Part shown: positions 32,944 through 39,876 of the stretch, piece by piece
Layout: the number at the start of each line of letters is the position of its first letter
Position numbering within the stretch: position 1 is the stretch's first letter
Assembly: GCF_003696305.1 (NCBI RefSeq)
Contig: NZ_RFFK01000011.1
Span: 62,001 to 126,000 of the forward strand
DNA: 64,000 nucleotides
From: Pseudomonas sp. AOB-7
Lineage (GTDB): Bacteria; Pseudomonadota; Gammaproteobacteria; Pseudomonadales; Pseudomonadaceae
Direction of reading: 5' to 3'
Translations under genes and position numbers: made by a program
The notes under the pieces: generated by a model
What the model was told of the DNA's origin: nothing
Databases searched by the model: none
What the model saw: the letters and a program-made list of their open reading frames with translations, nothing else

Positions 32944-33540
32944 ATGCCTCGTCCCTCGCCCAAAACCCTGCTCGCCACCCTGCTCGCCCTCGTCTGGCTG
33001 GGCGCCATGCTGCTGGCCTTCTGGTGGTTCGAGGCGCGCTACCTGCGCCCCTTCGACGAGCGCGCCGCGCTGTTTTCCGGCGCCGAGCTGCGCCTGCCGG
33101 CCGAACTGGCCGGCCCCGGGGCGATCCGCCTGGTGCACTTCTGGGACCCGGCCTGCCCGTGCAACGTCGGCAACCAGCAGCACCTGGCCGAGCTGGTCGC
33201 GCGCTACGCGCCGCGCGGCGTCGAGTTCCATGCCGTGCAGAAGCCCGGCAGCCAGGGCCGCCTGCCGGCCGAACTGGCCGCGCTCAAGCCGATCGCGGCC
33301 CTGCCCGGCAGCACCGCACTGCCCGCCAGCCCGGCGGTGGCGATCTGGGACGCCCAGGGCCAGCTGGCCTACTTCGGCCCCTACAGCGAAGGCCTGACCT
33401 GCAACTCGAGCAACAGCTTTATCGAGCCGATTCTCGAAGCCCTGGCCACAGGACGCACAGTCGACGCCAGCAATACCCTGGCGGTGGGCTGCTTCTGCGA
33501 CTGGGCCGACCAGCGACTGACGAGGCCCGAGCAACCGTAG
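32944..33540 (+). CDS. DUF6436 membrane-anchored thioredoxin-like protein
   Basis: A 198-residue protein with an N-terminal membrane anchor (about 9-28). Its periplasmic domain has the thioredoxin-fold start IRLVHFWDPACPCNVGNQQH: a CPC motif (Cys71, Cys73) in place of CXXC. Two further cysteine sites lie in GLTCNSSNSF and VGCFCDW. It may handle disulfides or copper outside the cytoplasm; no partner genes are adjacent. The stop codon lies inside the left arm of the palindrome at 33536. Confidence 0.75.
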   Translation: MPRPSPKTLLATLLALVWLGAMLLAFWWFEARYLRPFDERAALFSGAELRLPAELAGPGAIRLVHFWDPACPCNVGNQQHLAELVARYAPRGVEFHAVQKPGSQGRLPAELAALKPIAALPGSTALPASPAVAIWDAQGQLAYFGPYSEGLTCNSSNSFIEPILEALATGRTVDASNTLAVGCFCDWADQRLTRPEQP

Positions 33541-33700
33541 GGTGGGTTAGTCGCCGGTCGCGCTTACCGGTCGATTAGCCCTGTTTGACGCGGCGTAACC
33601 CACCATCGGCGCAATACGATCTACCGCCTGGTGGGTTACGCGACGCACCACCTCCGCGGCGTTTGTCGATCCACCTCCAGCGTCGCTAACCCACCCTACG
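33536..33700. repeat. 165-bp element of nested perfect inverted repeats
   Basis: Outer 15-bp arms CGTAGGGTGGGTTAG (33536-33550) and CTAACCCACCCTACG (33686-33700). Inner 13-bp arms GCGTAACCCACCA (33593-33605) and TGGTGGGTTACGC (33629-33641). It fills the gap between the convergent DUF6436 and araC-type genes. A 7-base unit CTACGAG is then repeated three times (33696-33716), and the AraC-type gene stop falls in the last copy. Confidence 0.8.
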
Positions 33701-33709
33701 AGCTACGAG

Positions 33710-34750
33710 CTACGAGCGCTCTTCACTCGCCAGTTGCTCCGTGGCGCGATACAGGCCGCGCGGCGTGCCGCCCTGCCAGCGGCGAAAGGCACGGTAGAAG
33801 GGCGACAGCTCGGCGAACCCGCAGGCCCGCGCCACCTCGCGCACACCCAGGCCCTGCTCCAGCAGACGCAGGGCGCGCAGCCGGCGCACCTCGTCGTGCA
33901 GCGCGCGGAAGCTGCTGCCCTGCTCGCTCAACGCCCGCTGCAAGGCGCCGCGGCTGCTGTCCAGGGCGCTGGCGCAGGCCGCCAGGCTGCAGGCGGCGCC
34001 GCCCAGGTTGAGCTCCAGCCAGTAGCGCACGCGGGCCAGCAAGCGGTTTTCCACCAGCTCGGCCAGCTGCCGCTCGGCTTCCGCGCCGAGCACCTCGAAC
34101 AGCCGCGGGCTGGCGCTGCGCGACGGCCGCGCGAGCAGCGCGCGCGGCAGGATCAGCACGTCGTGAGGCTGGGCGAAGCGCGGCTCGACGCCGAGCAGGC
34201 GGCGGTGCTCGTGCAGACGCCGGGGCGCGGCATGGCGGAAGTCGACGCCGAGCAGCGGCAACTCGCCGCCGGCCGCCGCCAGCATCTTCGGCAGCAACAC
34301 CGCCAGGCACTCCATCTGCTGACGCAGCGAGCCGACGCCGCGGTAGTTGAGGTCGATCACCAGGCGCGCCTCGTCGCCCTCCTCCTCCAGGCGCGCGGCG
34401 AAGCCGCCGGAGAGGATGTGCTGGAAGCGCACGAAGGCCTGCAGCCCCTGGCGCAGGTCGCGCGCCGCCAGCAGCAGGTAGCCGACCACGTCCATCGGCC
34501 GCGGGCGCATCACGTCGCCCAGGTGCAGGCCGATATCGGCGTCGCCGCTGATGCCGGCCAGCGCCTGCCAGAAGCGCGGCGCGCTGTCGTGGTCCTCGCG
34601 CGCCTCCAGCAGCGGCACCGTCAGCGGCATGCCGGCGTAGGCGCGGCGATAGGTGTCGGTAGGGTCCAGGCCCAGCTCGGCCAGCGCCTCGTAGAGCAGG
34701 CGGCGCAGGGTCGAGGAATGGGTCAGGGCGACCTGGGGGGCTTCGCTCAT
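33710..34750 (-). CDS. AraC family transcriptional regulator (arabinose-binding-domain subclass)
   Basis: A 346-residue regulator. The N-terminal two thirds match the ligand-sensing domain of the OruR/ArgR-like AraC subclass (DVVGYLLLAARDLRQGL, LLGVDFRHAAP). The C-terminal about 90 residues hold two helix-turn-helix units (LAACASALDSSRGALQRAL and VREVARACGFAELSPFYRAF). GGAG lies 5 bases before ATG 34750. It is divergent from the acylase gene across 116 bp that contains an 8-bp inverted repeat, so it probably controls that gene and itself. Confidence 0.9.
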   Translation of the reverse strand: MSEAPQVALTHSSTLRRLLYEALAELGLDPTDTYRRAYAGMPLTVPLLEAREDHDSAPRFWQALAGISGDADIGLHLGDVMRPRPMDVVGYLLLAARDLRQGLQAFVRFQHILSGGFAARLEEEGDEARLVIDLNYRGVGSLRQQMECLAVLLPKMLAAAGGELPLLGVDFRHAAPRRLHEHRRLLGVEPRFAQPHDVLILPRALLARPSRSASPRLFEVLGAEAERQLAELVENRLLARVRYWLELNLGGAACSLAACASALDSSRGALQRALSEQGSSFRALHDEVRRLRALRLLEQGLGVREVARACGFAELSPFYRAFRRWQGGTPRGLYRATEQLASEERS

Positions 34751-34767
34751 GGCGTCTCCACGCGGTG

Positions 34768-34806
34768 ATTGACCATAGACTTTCAGCGCCGCGGCATTTG
34801 GTCAAT
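34768..34806. promoter_or_regulatory. Candidate operator in the AraC-acylase divergent region
   Basis: ATTGACCA (34768-34775) and TGGTCAAT (34799-34806) are exact inverted 8-mers, 31 bases start to start (three helical turns). They lie midway between the two divergent start codons. The spacing suits binding by a dimer on one face of the DNA. The left half also resembles a -35 hexamer. Confidence 0.45.
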
Positions 34807-34866
34807 GCCGCGACGGCCGCGCCTGCGCAGAATGCGGGCCGACCATAACAACAAGGATCGCCCGCG

Positions 34867-37245
34867 ATGAAACGCACCCTGACTGCCCTCGCCCTGCTGG
34901 TCGCCGCCGCGGCCGGCGGCCTGACCTGGTACCTGCACGGCAAGCAGCCGCTGCGCGACGGCGAACTGCGCCTGAGTGCGCTGCAGGCGCCGGTCACGGT
35001 GCGCTTTGATGAGCGCGGCGTGCCGCATATCCGCGCCGAGCACGAGGCCGATATGTACCGCGCGCTGGGCTACGTGCACGCCCAGGACCGCCTGTTCCAG
35101 ATGGAAATGCTGCGCCGCCTGGCCCGCGGCGAACTGGCCGAGGTGCTCGGCGCGCAGCTGGTGGACACCGATCGCCTGTTCCGCACCCTGGGCATTCGCG
35201 CCCATGCCGACGAATACGCCAGCCGCTTCGACGGCGACAGCCCGGCCGGCCGCGCCCTGCTGGCCTACCTCGACGGCATCAACCAGTACCAGGCCAGCCG
35301 CCCGCGGCCGCTGGAATTCGACCTGCTGGGCATCGCGCCGCGCCCCTTCACGGTCGCCGACACCCTGAGCGTCGCCGGCTACATGGCCTACAGCTTCGCC
35401 GCCGCCTTCCGCACCGAGCCGGTGCTGAGCCATGTGCGCGAGCGCCTCGGCGCCGACTACCTCAAGGTCTTCGACCTCGACTGGCGCCCGCAAGGCGTGG
35501 TCGGCACGTCGCTGGCCGCCGGCGACTGGCAGGACCTGGCCGCCATCGCCCGGCTCAGCCACGCGGCGCTGGAGGGCAGCGGCCTGCCGCAGTTCGAGGG
35601 CAGCAACGCCTGGGCCGTGGCCGGCAGCCGCACCGCCAGCGGCAAGCCGCTGCTGGCCGGCGACCCGCATATCCGCTTCGCCGTGCCGGCGGTGTGGTAC
35701 GAGGCGCACCTGCAGGCCCCCGGCTTCGAGCTGTACGGCTACCACCAGGCGCTCAACCCGGTCGCCTCGCTGGGCCACAACCGCGACTTCGCCTGGAGCC
35801 TGACCATGTTCCAGAACGACGACGTCGACCTGATCGCCGAGCGGGTCAACCCGGACAACCCCGAACAGGTCTGGTACCAGGGGCGCTGGGTGGAGCTCGA
35901 ACGGCGAACGGAAAGCATCGCGGTCAAGGGTGCCGCGCCGGTCGAACTGAGCCTGCGCCGCTCGCCGCACGGGCCGATCGTCAACGACGCCCTCGGCCAG
36001 GCCGCCGGCAGCACGCCGATCGCCCTGTGGTGGGCCTTTCTCGAGACCGCCAACCCGATTCTCGACGCCTTCTACCAGCTCAATCGCGCCGACAGCCTGG
36101 ACAAGGCCCGCGCCGCCGCCGAACTGATCGAGGCGCCCGGGCTCAACGTGGTCTGGGCCAACGCCGCCGGCGACATCGGCTGGTGGGCGGCGGCCAAGCT
36201 GCCGCTGCGTCCGGCTGGGGTCAACCCGAGCTTTATCCTCGACGGCGCCGGCGGCGAGGCGGACAAGCCCGGCTGGCAGCCCTTCGCCGCCAACCCGCAG
36301 GAAGAGAACCCGGCGCGCGGCTATATCCTCTCGGCCAACTACCAGCCGCTGGCGACCAGCGGCATCGAGGTGCCCGGCTACTACAACCTGGCCGACCGCG
36401 GCCAGCGCCTGGACCGGCATTTGAGCGACGCCACGGTGAAATGGGATAGCGCCAACAGCCAGGCGCTGCAGCTCGATACCGGCAGCGGCTACGGCCCGCG
36501 CCTGCTGGCACCAATCCTTGACGAGCTGCGCGCCGCCGCGGCCGACGAGCGGGAACGGGCGCTGGTGGAACAACTGGCCGCCTGGGACGGCGATCACCGG
36601 CTCGACTCGCTGGCCGCCACCCTGTTCAATCAGTTGACCTACCAGCTGGCCCGCGAGGCCATGGCCGACGAGCTGGGCGAGACCTTCTTCGACAGCCTGC
36701 TGTATACCCGCGTGCTGGACAGTGCCCTGCCGCGCCTGACCGCCGACGCCGACTCGCCCTGGTGGAACCGCCAGGGCAGCGAAACGCGCGAGAGCCGTGC
36801 GCAGATAGTCGCCGACGCCTGGCGCGCCAGCCTCGAGCATCTGCGCGACCAGTTCGGCGATGACCCCGGCGACTGGGCCTGGGGCCGCGCCCATACCCTG
36901 ACCCACGGCCACCCGCTGGGCCAGCAGCCGCTGCTGGCCAGGCTGCTCAACGTCGGCCCGTTCGCCGCGCCGGGCGGTCACGAGATGCCGAACAACCTGT
37001 CGCACAAGGTCGGTCCGGCACCCTGGCCGGTGGTCTACGGGCCTTCGACCCGGCGCCTGGTCGATCTGGCCGATGCCGAGCGCGCCCTGGGCGGCATCCC
37101 GGTGGGGCAGAGCGGCGTGCCCTTCGACGCCCACTACGACGACCAGGCCGCCGCCCACTTGGCCGACCAGTACCAGCCGCAGCACCTGAGCGAGACCGAC
37201 GTGGCGGCGCACAGCCGCGGCACGCTGCGCCTGCTGCCGCGCTGA
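34867..37245 (+). CDS. Penicillin-acylase family N-terminal nucleophile hydrolase (HacB-like AHL acylase)
   Basis: A 792-residue periplasmic precursor of a two-chain Ntn hydrolase. An N-terminal signal or anchor covers residues 1-20. The expected autocleavage site lies before Ser246 in EGSNAWAVAG, giving an alpha chain of about 220 residues and a beta chain of about 545. LGHNRDFAWSLTMFQNDDVD and NLSHKVGPAPWPVVYGPS are family blocks. Size and genomic setting match P. aeruginosa HacB (PA0305, from memory), which cleaves long-chain acyl-homoserine lactones. The substrate here is untested; beta-lactam acylase activity is an alternative. Confidence 0.86.
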   Translation: MKRTLTALALLVAAAAGGLTWYLHGKQPLRDGELRLSALQAPVTVRFDERGVPHIRAEHEADMYRALGYVHAQDRLFQMEMLRRLARGELAEVLGAQLVDTDRLFRTLGIRAHADEYASRFDGDSPAGRALLAYLDGINQYQASRPRPLEFDLLGIAPRPFTVADTLSVAGYMAYSFAAAFRTEPVLSHVRERLGADYLKVFDLDWRPQGVVGTSLAAGDWQDLAAIARLSHAALEGSGLPQFEGSNAWAVAGSRTASGKPLLAGDPHIRFAVPAVWYEAHLQAPGFELYGYHQALNPVASLGHNRDFAWSLTMFQNDDVDLIAERVNPDNPEQVWYQGRWVELERRTESIAVKGAAPVELSLRRSPHGPIVNDALGQAAGSTPIALWWAFLETANPILDAFYQLNRADSLDKARAAAELIEAPGLNVVWANAAGDIGWWAAAKLPLRPAGVNPSFILDGAGGEADKPGWQPFAANPQEENPARGYILSANYQPLATSGIEVPGYYNLADRGQRLDRHLSDATVKWDSANSQALQLDTGSGYGPRLLAPILDELRAAAADERERALVEQLAAWDGDHRLDSLAATLFNQLTYQLAREAMADELGETFFDSLLYTRVLDSALPRLTADADSPWWNRQGSETRESRAQIVADAWRASLEHLRDQFGDDPGDWAWGRAHTLTHGHPLGQQPLLARLLNVGPFAAPGGHEMPNNLSHKVGPAPWPVVYGPSTRRLVDLADAERALGGIPVGQSGVPFDAHYDDQAAAHLADQYQPQHLSETDVAAHSRGTLRLLPR

Positions 37246-37272
37246 GGGCGACCGATAGCGGCTAGCGGAGCC

Positions 37273-37302
37273 AGGGCGGACAGCGTGACGCTTGTCCGCC
37301 CT
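37273..37302 (+). repeat. Hairpin downstream of the acylase gene
   Basis: AGGGCGGACA (37273-37282) and TGTCCGCCCT (37293-37302), 10-bp arms with a 10-base loop, 28 bp after the acylase stop. No T-run follows. It may be a Rho-type or REP-like 3' end. Confidence 0.55.
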
Positions 37303-37450
37303 GCCCGGCGGCATACGCGCACGATGCGACGCCGCGTGCACCATTCGGGGCGCAGGGCGCACCCTACTGAGGCAGGCCGGGCACCGGGCCGAACGTCGCA
37401 AAAGCCTGGCCGACCCAGCAAAGCCGCGGCTTTCGGCCTTGGTAATAAAA

Positions 37451-37468
37451 TTGGCACACAGCCTGCAT
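37451..37468 (+). promoter_or_regulatory. Candidate sigma-54 (-24/-12) promoter
   Basis: TTGGCAC (37451-37457), six bases, TGCAT (37464-37468). The invariant GG (37453-37454) and GC (37465-37466) are separated by exactly 10 bases, as sigma-54 requires. A half-site TGCACCA (37337-37343) with a poor partner lies about 110 bp upstream, where an NtrC-type enhancer could sit, but it also forms part of a dispersed palindrome. Expected transcription start is about 37478. Confidence 0.6.
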
Positions 37469-37477
37469 AAGCTAAGG

Positions 37478-37530
37478 CAAGCCCAGTTTCGGGGACCTTG
37501 GTACAGGCAGGCCGGGGAATCCCCTCTTTT
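37478..37530 (+). ncRNA. Candidate short sigma-54-dependent RNA
   Basis: Between the sigma-54-like promoter and the end of the convergent gene there are only about 53 bases. They end in GGGG AAT CCCC TCTTTTATT, a small GC hairpin with a T-rich tail that reads as a terminator on this strand. No frame of coding length fits. In P. aeruginosa the NtrC/sigma-54-dependent sRNA NrsZ lies, as I recall, between ntrC and the homologue of the next gene, so this may be a shortened or remnant copy. Not proven. Confidence 0.35.
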
Positions 37531-37972
37531 ATTCGCGGCGCAGGGTCAGACGCACCCGCCAGCGCCCATCCACCTCCGCACCGCGCCACTCCCCGCCCAA
37601 CGGGCGGGCCGCCACCAGCATCAGGCGCAGATCCCGTCCTTCCCGCTGAATCCGCCAGTTTACCGGGGTGCCATCCAGGTCGAGGCGACCCTGGCGTTCG
37701 CGGCCGTAGGCATCGACGAAGCGATAGCTCAGCGCGCCCTGGACGTGCTCGGCGAGCGCCTCCGGTTCACGGTTGAACCAGACCTGCAGGCCCGCGGCCC
37801 AGGGCTCGGCGTCCTCGATGCGCAGCGGCGCCGGCTCGAACAGGCGGCCGAGCATGCTGCCGAGGAGGAAGGCCAGCAGCGCCAGCGACGCCATGAAGCG
37901 CCAGCGAATTCGCGGCCTGGGGTCCTCGACCGGCGTAGAATGGCCGTCGTCCCTGCGCTCGGAGCCCTGCAT
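37529..37972 (-). CDS. Conserved hypothetical membrane-anchored protein
   Basis: About 147 residues (159 bp upstream limit unclear: in-frame ATGs at 37972 and 37984). It has a cytoplasmic Arg/Asp-rich N-terminus, one membrane helix (about 27-45, FMASLALLAFLLGSMLGRLF) and a beta-rich periplasmic domain (AAGLQVWFNREPEA, RQGRLDLDGTPVNWRI). It is not recognised beyond being the conserved neighbour of trmL-secB in pseudomonads. If ATG 37972 is used, its start codon overlaps the trmL start codon on the other strand. The function is unknown. Confidence 0.72.
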   Translation of the reverse strand: MQGSERRDDGHSTPVEDPRPRIRWRFMASLALLAFLLGSMLGRLFEPAPLRIEDAEPWAAGLQVWFNREPEALAEHVQGALSYRFVDAYGRERQGRLDLDGTPVNWRIQREGRDLRLMLVAARPLGGEWRGAEVDGRWRVRLTLRRE

Positions 37973-38438
37973 GTTCCACGTCATCCTCTTTCAACCGGAA
38001 ATCCCGCCCAATACCGGCAACATTATCAGGCTGTGTGCCAACAGCGGCTGCCAGCTGCACCTGATCGAACCCTTGGGCTTCGAGCTGGACGACAAGCGCC
38101 TGCGTCGCGCCGGCCTGGACTACCACGAGTACGCCACCCTCAAGCGCCATCCCGACCTCGCCAGCTGCCTGGCAAGCCTCGGCCAGCCGCGCCTGTTCGC
38201 CTTCACCACCAAGGGCTCGCACGCCTTTCACGAGGTCGCCTACCAGCCCGGCGACGCCTTCCTGTTCGGCCCGGAGAGCCGCGGTCTGCCGGAGGAGGTG
38301 CGCAACGCCCTGCCGCCCGAGCAACGCCTGCGCCTGCCGATGCGCGCCGGCTGCCGCAGCCTGAACCTGTCCAATACCGTGGCGGTGACCGTCTACGAGG
38401 CCTGGCGGCAGAACGGCTTCGCCGAGGCTGGGATGTAG
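37971..38438 (+). CDS. trmL: tRNA (cytidine/uridine-2'-O-)-methyltransferase TrmL
   Basis: A 155-residue SPOUT-class enzyme that 2'-O-methylates the wobble base 34 of tRNA-Leu isoacceptors. It has the N-terminal LFQPEIPPNTGNIIRLCANS block, FLFGPESRGLPEEV and the C-terminal knot segment RSLNLSNTVAVTVYEA. ATG 37971 follows GGAG by 6 bases and overlaps the start codon of the divergent gene. It is convergent with secB. Confidence 0.95.
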   Translation: MFHVILFQPEIPPNTGNIIRLCANSGCQLHLIEPLGFELDDKRLRRAGLDYHEYATLKRHPDLASCLASLGQPRLFAFTTKGSHAFHEVAYQPGDAFLFGPESRGLPEEVRNALPPEQRLRLPMRAGCRSLNLSNTVAVTVYEAWRQNGFAEAGM

Positions 38439-38483
38439 CCCGGATGCAATCCAGGTTTAGTGCAAGCCGTGGCCCGCACAAAC

Positions 38484-38516
38484 AAAAACGCCGCGCCCCT
38501 AACGGGAGTCGCGGCG
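38484..38516 (-). terminator. Terminator after secB
   Basis: On the minus strand: CGCCGCG stem, 14-base loop, CGCGGCG, followed by TTTTTG. It starts 22 bp after the secB stop. Confidence 0.8.
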
Positions 38517-38537
38517 CTGTTGCGAACCGGGCGTCGC

Positions 38538-39029
38538 TTAGTGCGCGGTGGCTTCGCCCTGCGCCGCCTGCTGCTGACGCTGCAGCTCCTGGGCGTACAG
38601 CGCGTCGAAGTTCACCGGAGCGAGCATCAGCGCCGGGAAGGAGCCGCGGATGACCAGGCTGTCCAGCGCCTCGCGGGCGTAGGGGAAGAGGATGTTCGGG
38701 CAGAAGGCGCCGAGGGTGTGGCTCATCGAGGCGGCGTCCAGGCCCTTGATCAGGAAGATGCCGGCCTGCTGCACTTCGGCGATGAAGGCCACTTCTTCGC
38801 CGTTCTTCACCGTGACCGAGAGGGTCAGCACCACTTCGTGGAAGTCGCCGTCCAGGGTCTTCTGCCGGGTGTTGAGGTCCAGGCCGACGCTCGGCGTCCA
38901 CTCCTGACGGAAGATTTCCGGGCTCTTCGGCGCCTCGAAGGACAGGTCCTTGACGTAGATGCGCTGCAGGGAGAATTGCGGATTCTGCTGTTCGCCGGCG
39001 GCGGCGCCGTTGTTTGCTGGTTCGGTCAT
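38538..39029 (-). CDS. secB: Protein-export chaperone SecB
   Basis: A 163-residue cytosolic tetrameric chaperone that keeps preproteins unfolded and hands them to SecA. Core segments: FSLQRIYVKDLSFEAPKSP, VTVKNGEEVAFIAEVQQAGIF, CPNILFPYAREALDSLV and LAPVNFDALYAQ. Length is normal. It is the last gene of a rhodanese-grxC-secB run, 25 bp after grxC. Confidence 0.97.
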   Translation of the reverse strand: MTEPANNGAAAGEQQNPQFSLQRIYVKDLSFEAPKSPEIFRQEWTPSVGLDLNTRQKTLDGDFHEVVLTLSVTVKNGEEVAFIAEVQQAGIFLIKGLDAASMSHTLGAFCPNILFPYAREALDSLVIRGSFPALMLAPVNFDALYAQELQRQQQAAQGEATAH

Positions 39030-39054
39030 GGCCTTTGCCTTCTGGTCTTGAGGT

Positions 39055-39315
39055 TTATGCGGGGCTCTGCAGCAGCGCATCGAGCTTGCCGGCGCGCTCC
39101 AGGGCGTAGAGGTCGTCGCAGCCACCGACATGGGTGCTGCCGATCCAGATCTGCGGTACCGAGGTGCGGCCGGCCTTGCGGGTCATCTCGGCGCGCAGCG
39201 CGGGCTGGCCGTCGACGCGCACTTCGTCGAAGTCCACGCCCTTGCGCGTCAGCAGCTGCTTGGCGCGGATGCAGTAGGGGCACCAGTCGCTGGAATAGAT
39301 GAGCACCTCGCTCAT
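39055..39315 (-). CDS. grxC: Glutaredoxin 3
   Basis: An 86-residue dithiol glutaredoxin. CPYC active site at residues 12-15, cis-Pro region TSVPQIWIG and the glutathione-binding GGCDDLYAL block are present. It reduces glutathione-mixed disulfides and other cytosolic thiols. Its ATG lies 1 bp after the rhodanese stop, and secB follows 25 bp downstream, so the three genes are co-transcribed. Confidence 0.95.
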   Translation of the reverse strand: MSEVLIYSSDWCPYCIRAKQLLTRKGVDFDEVRVDGQPALRAEMTRKAGRTSVPQIWIGSTHVGGCDDLYALERAGKLDALLQSPA

Positions 39316-39316
39316 G

Positions 39317-39730
39317 TCACTTCACCAGCGGCAGGTTGTCGCCACGCCAGCTGGCGATGCCGCCGGACAGCTTGGCCGCGGTGTAGCCGGCCTTCTTCAG
39401 CTCGCGGGCGATGCTGCCGGCGTGCTGGCCCATGGCGTCGACCACCACTATGGTCTTGGCCTTGTGCTTCTCCAGTTCGGCGATACGCGCGGCAACCTTG
39501 TCGTAGGGGATGTGCAGGGAATCGACGATATGCCCGGCGGAGAAGTCCTTCTGCGCACGCACGTCGAGCACCACGCCCTGCTCGCTGTTGACCAGCGCGG
39601 TGAGTTCGCGGCTGGACAGGTTCTGTCCGCCCTTGCGCATCTCGGTGACGATCAGCGCCACCAGCAGGACGACGAACAATCCGCTCAGTACATAGTGGTT
39701 AATGACGAATTCAATCAGGTTGGCGAGCAT
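39317..39730 (-). CDS. Membrane-anchored rhodanese-like domain protein lacking the catalytic cysteine (YibN-like)
   Basis: A 137-residue protein with an N-terminal membrane helix (about 10-29) and a cytoplasmic rhodanese domain (VVLDVRAQKDFSAGHI, GGIASWRGDNLP). The active-site loop reads VVVDAMGQHAG, with Asp98 where rhodaneses carry the persulfide Cys, so sulfur transfer is unlikely. It is the first gene of the run with grxC and secB. E. coli YibN occupies the same gpmI-grxC-secB setting. It may be a binding or scaffold domain. Confidence 0.87.
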   Translation of the reverse strand: MLANLIEFVINHYVLSGLFVVLLVALIVTEMRKGGQNLSSRELTALVNSEQGVVLDVRAQKDFSAGHIVDSLHIPYDKVAARIAELEKHKAKTIVVVDAMGQHAGSIARELKKAGYTAAKLSGGIASWRGDNLPLVK

Positions 39731-39761
39731 CTATATGACCCAGGACGGTAAAATACCGGCC

Positions 39762-39789
39762 AGTATACACAGCCCCACAGGTCGGCCAA
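39762..39789 (-). promoter_or_regulatory. Candidate promoter of the rhodanese-grxC-secB operon
   Basis: On the minus strand: TTGGCC (39789-39784), 16-bp spacer, TATACT (39767-39762), 32 bases before the rhodanese ATG. Confidence 0.45.
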
Positions 39790-39802
39790 ACCCCGTCCGG
39801 CA

Positions 39803-39831
39803 GTGACGCGCCAGGCGCTTGACCGTAAAAT
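39803..39831 (+). promoter_or_regulatory. Candidate gpmI promoter
   Basis: GTGACG (39803-39808), 17-bp spacer, TAAAAT (39826-39831), 45 bases before the gpmI ATG, in the divergent gap with the rhodanese gene. Confidence 0.4.
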
Positions 39832-39876
39832 GCCCGGCCTTGTTTCCCGCCCATCGACCCAGAGCGAGTCTGCTGC

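Noticed and set aside
33696..33716. CTACGAG triple repeat as a possible CRISPR or iteron
   Set aside because: Only three 7-bp units without spacers, at a gene end; simple slippage repeat.
34783..37401. 872-codon open frame opposite the acylase gene
   Set aside because: Antisense shadow; no recognisable domain, whereas the plus strand carries the Ntn-hydrolase motifs.
39025..39060. Longer SecB start upstream of 39029
   Set aside because: It would overlap grxC and lacks similarity; MTEPANNGAAAG at 39029 is the usual N-terminus.
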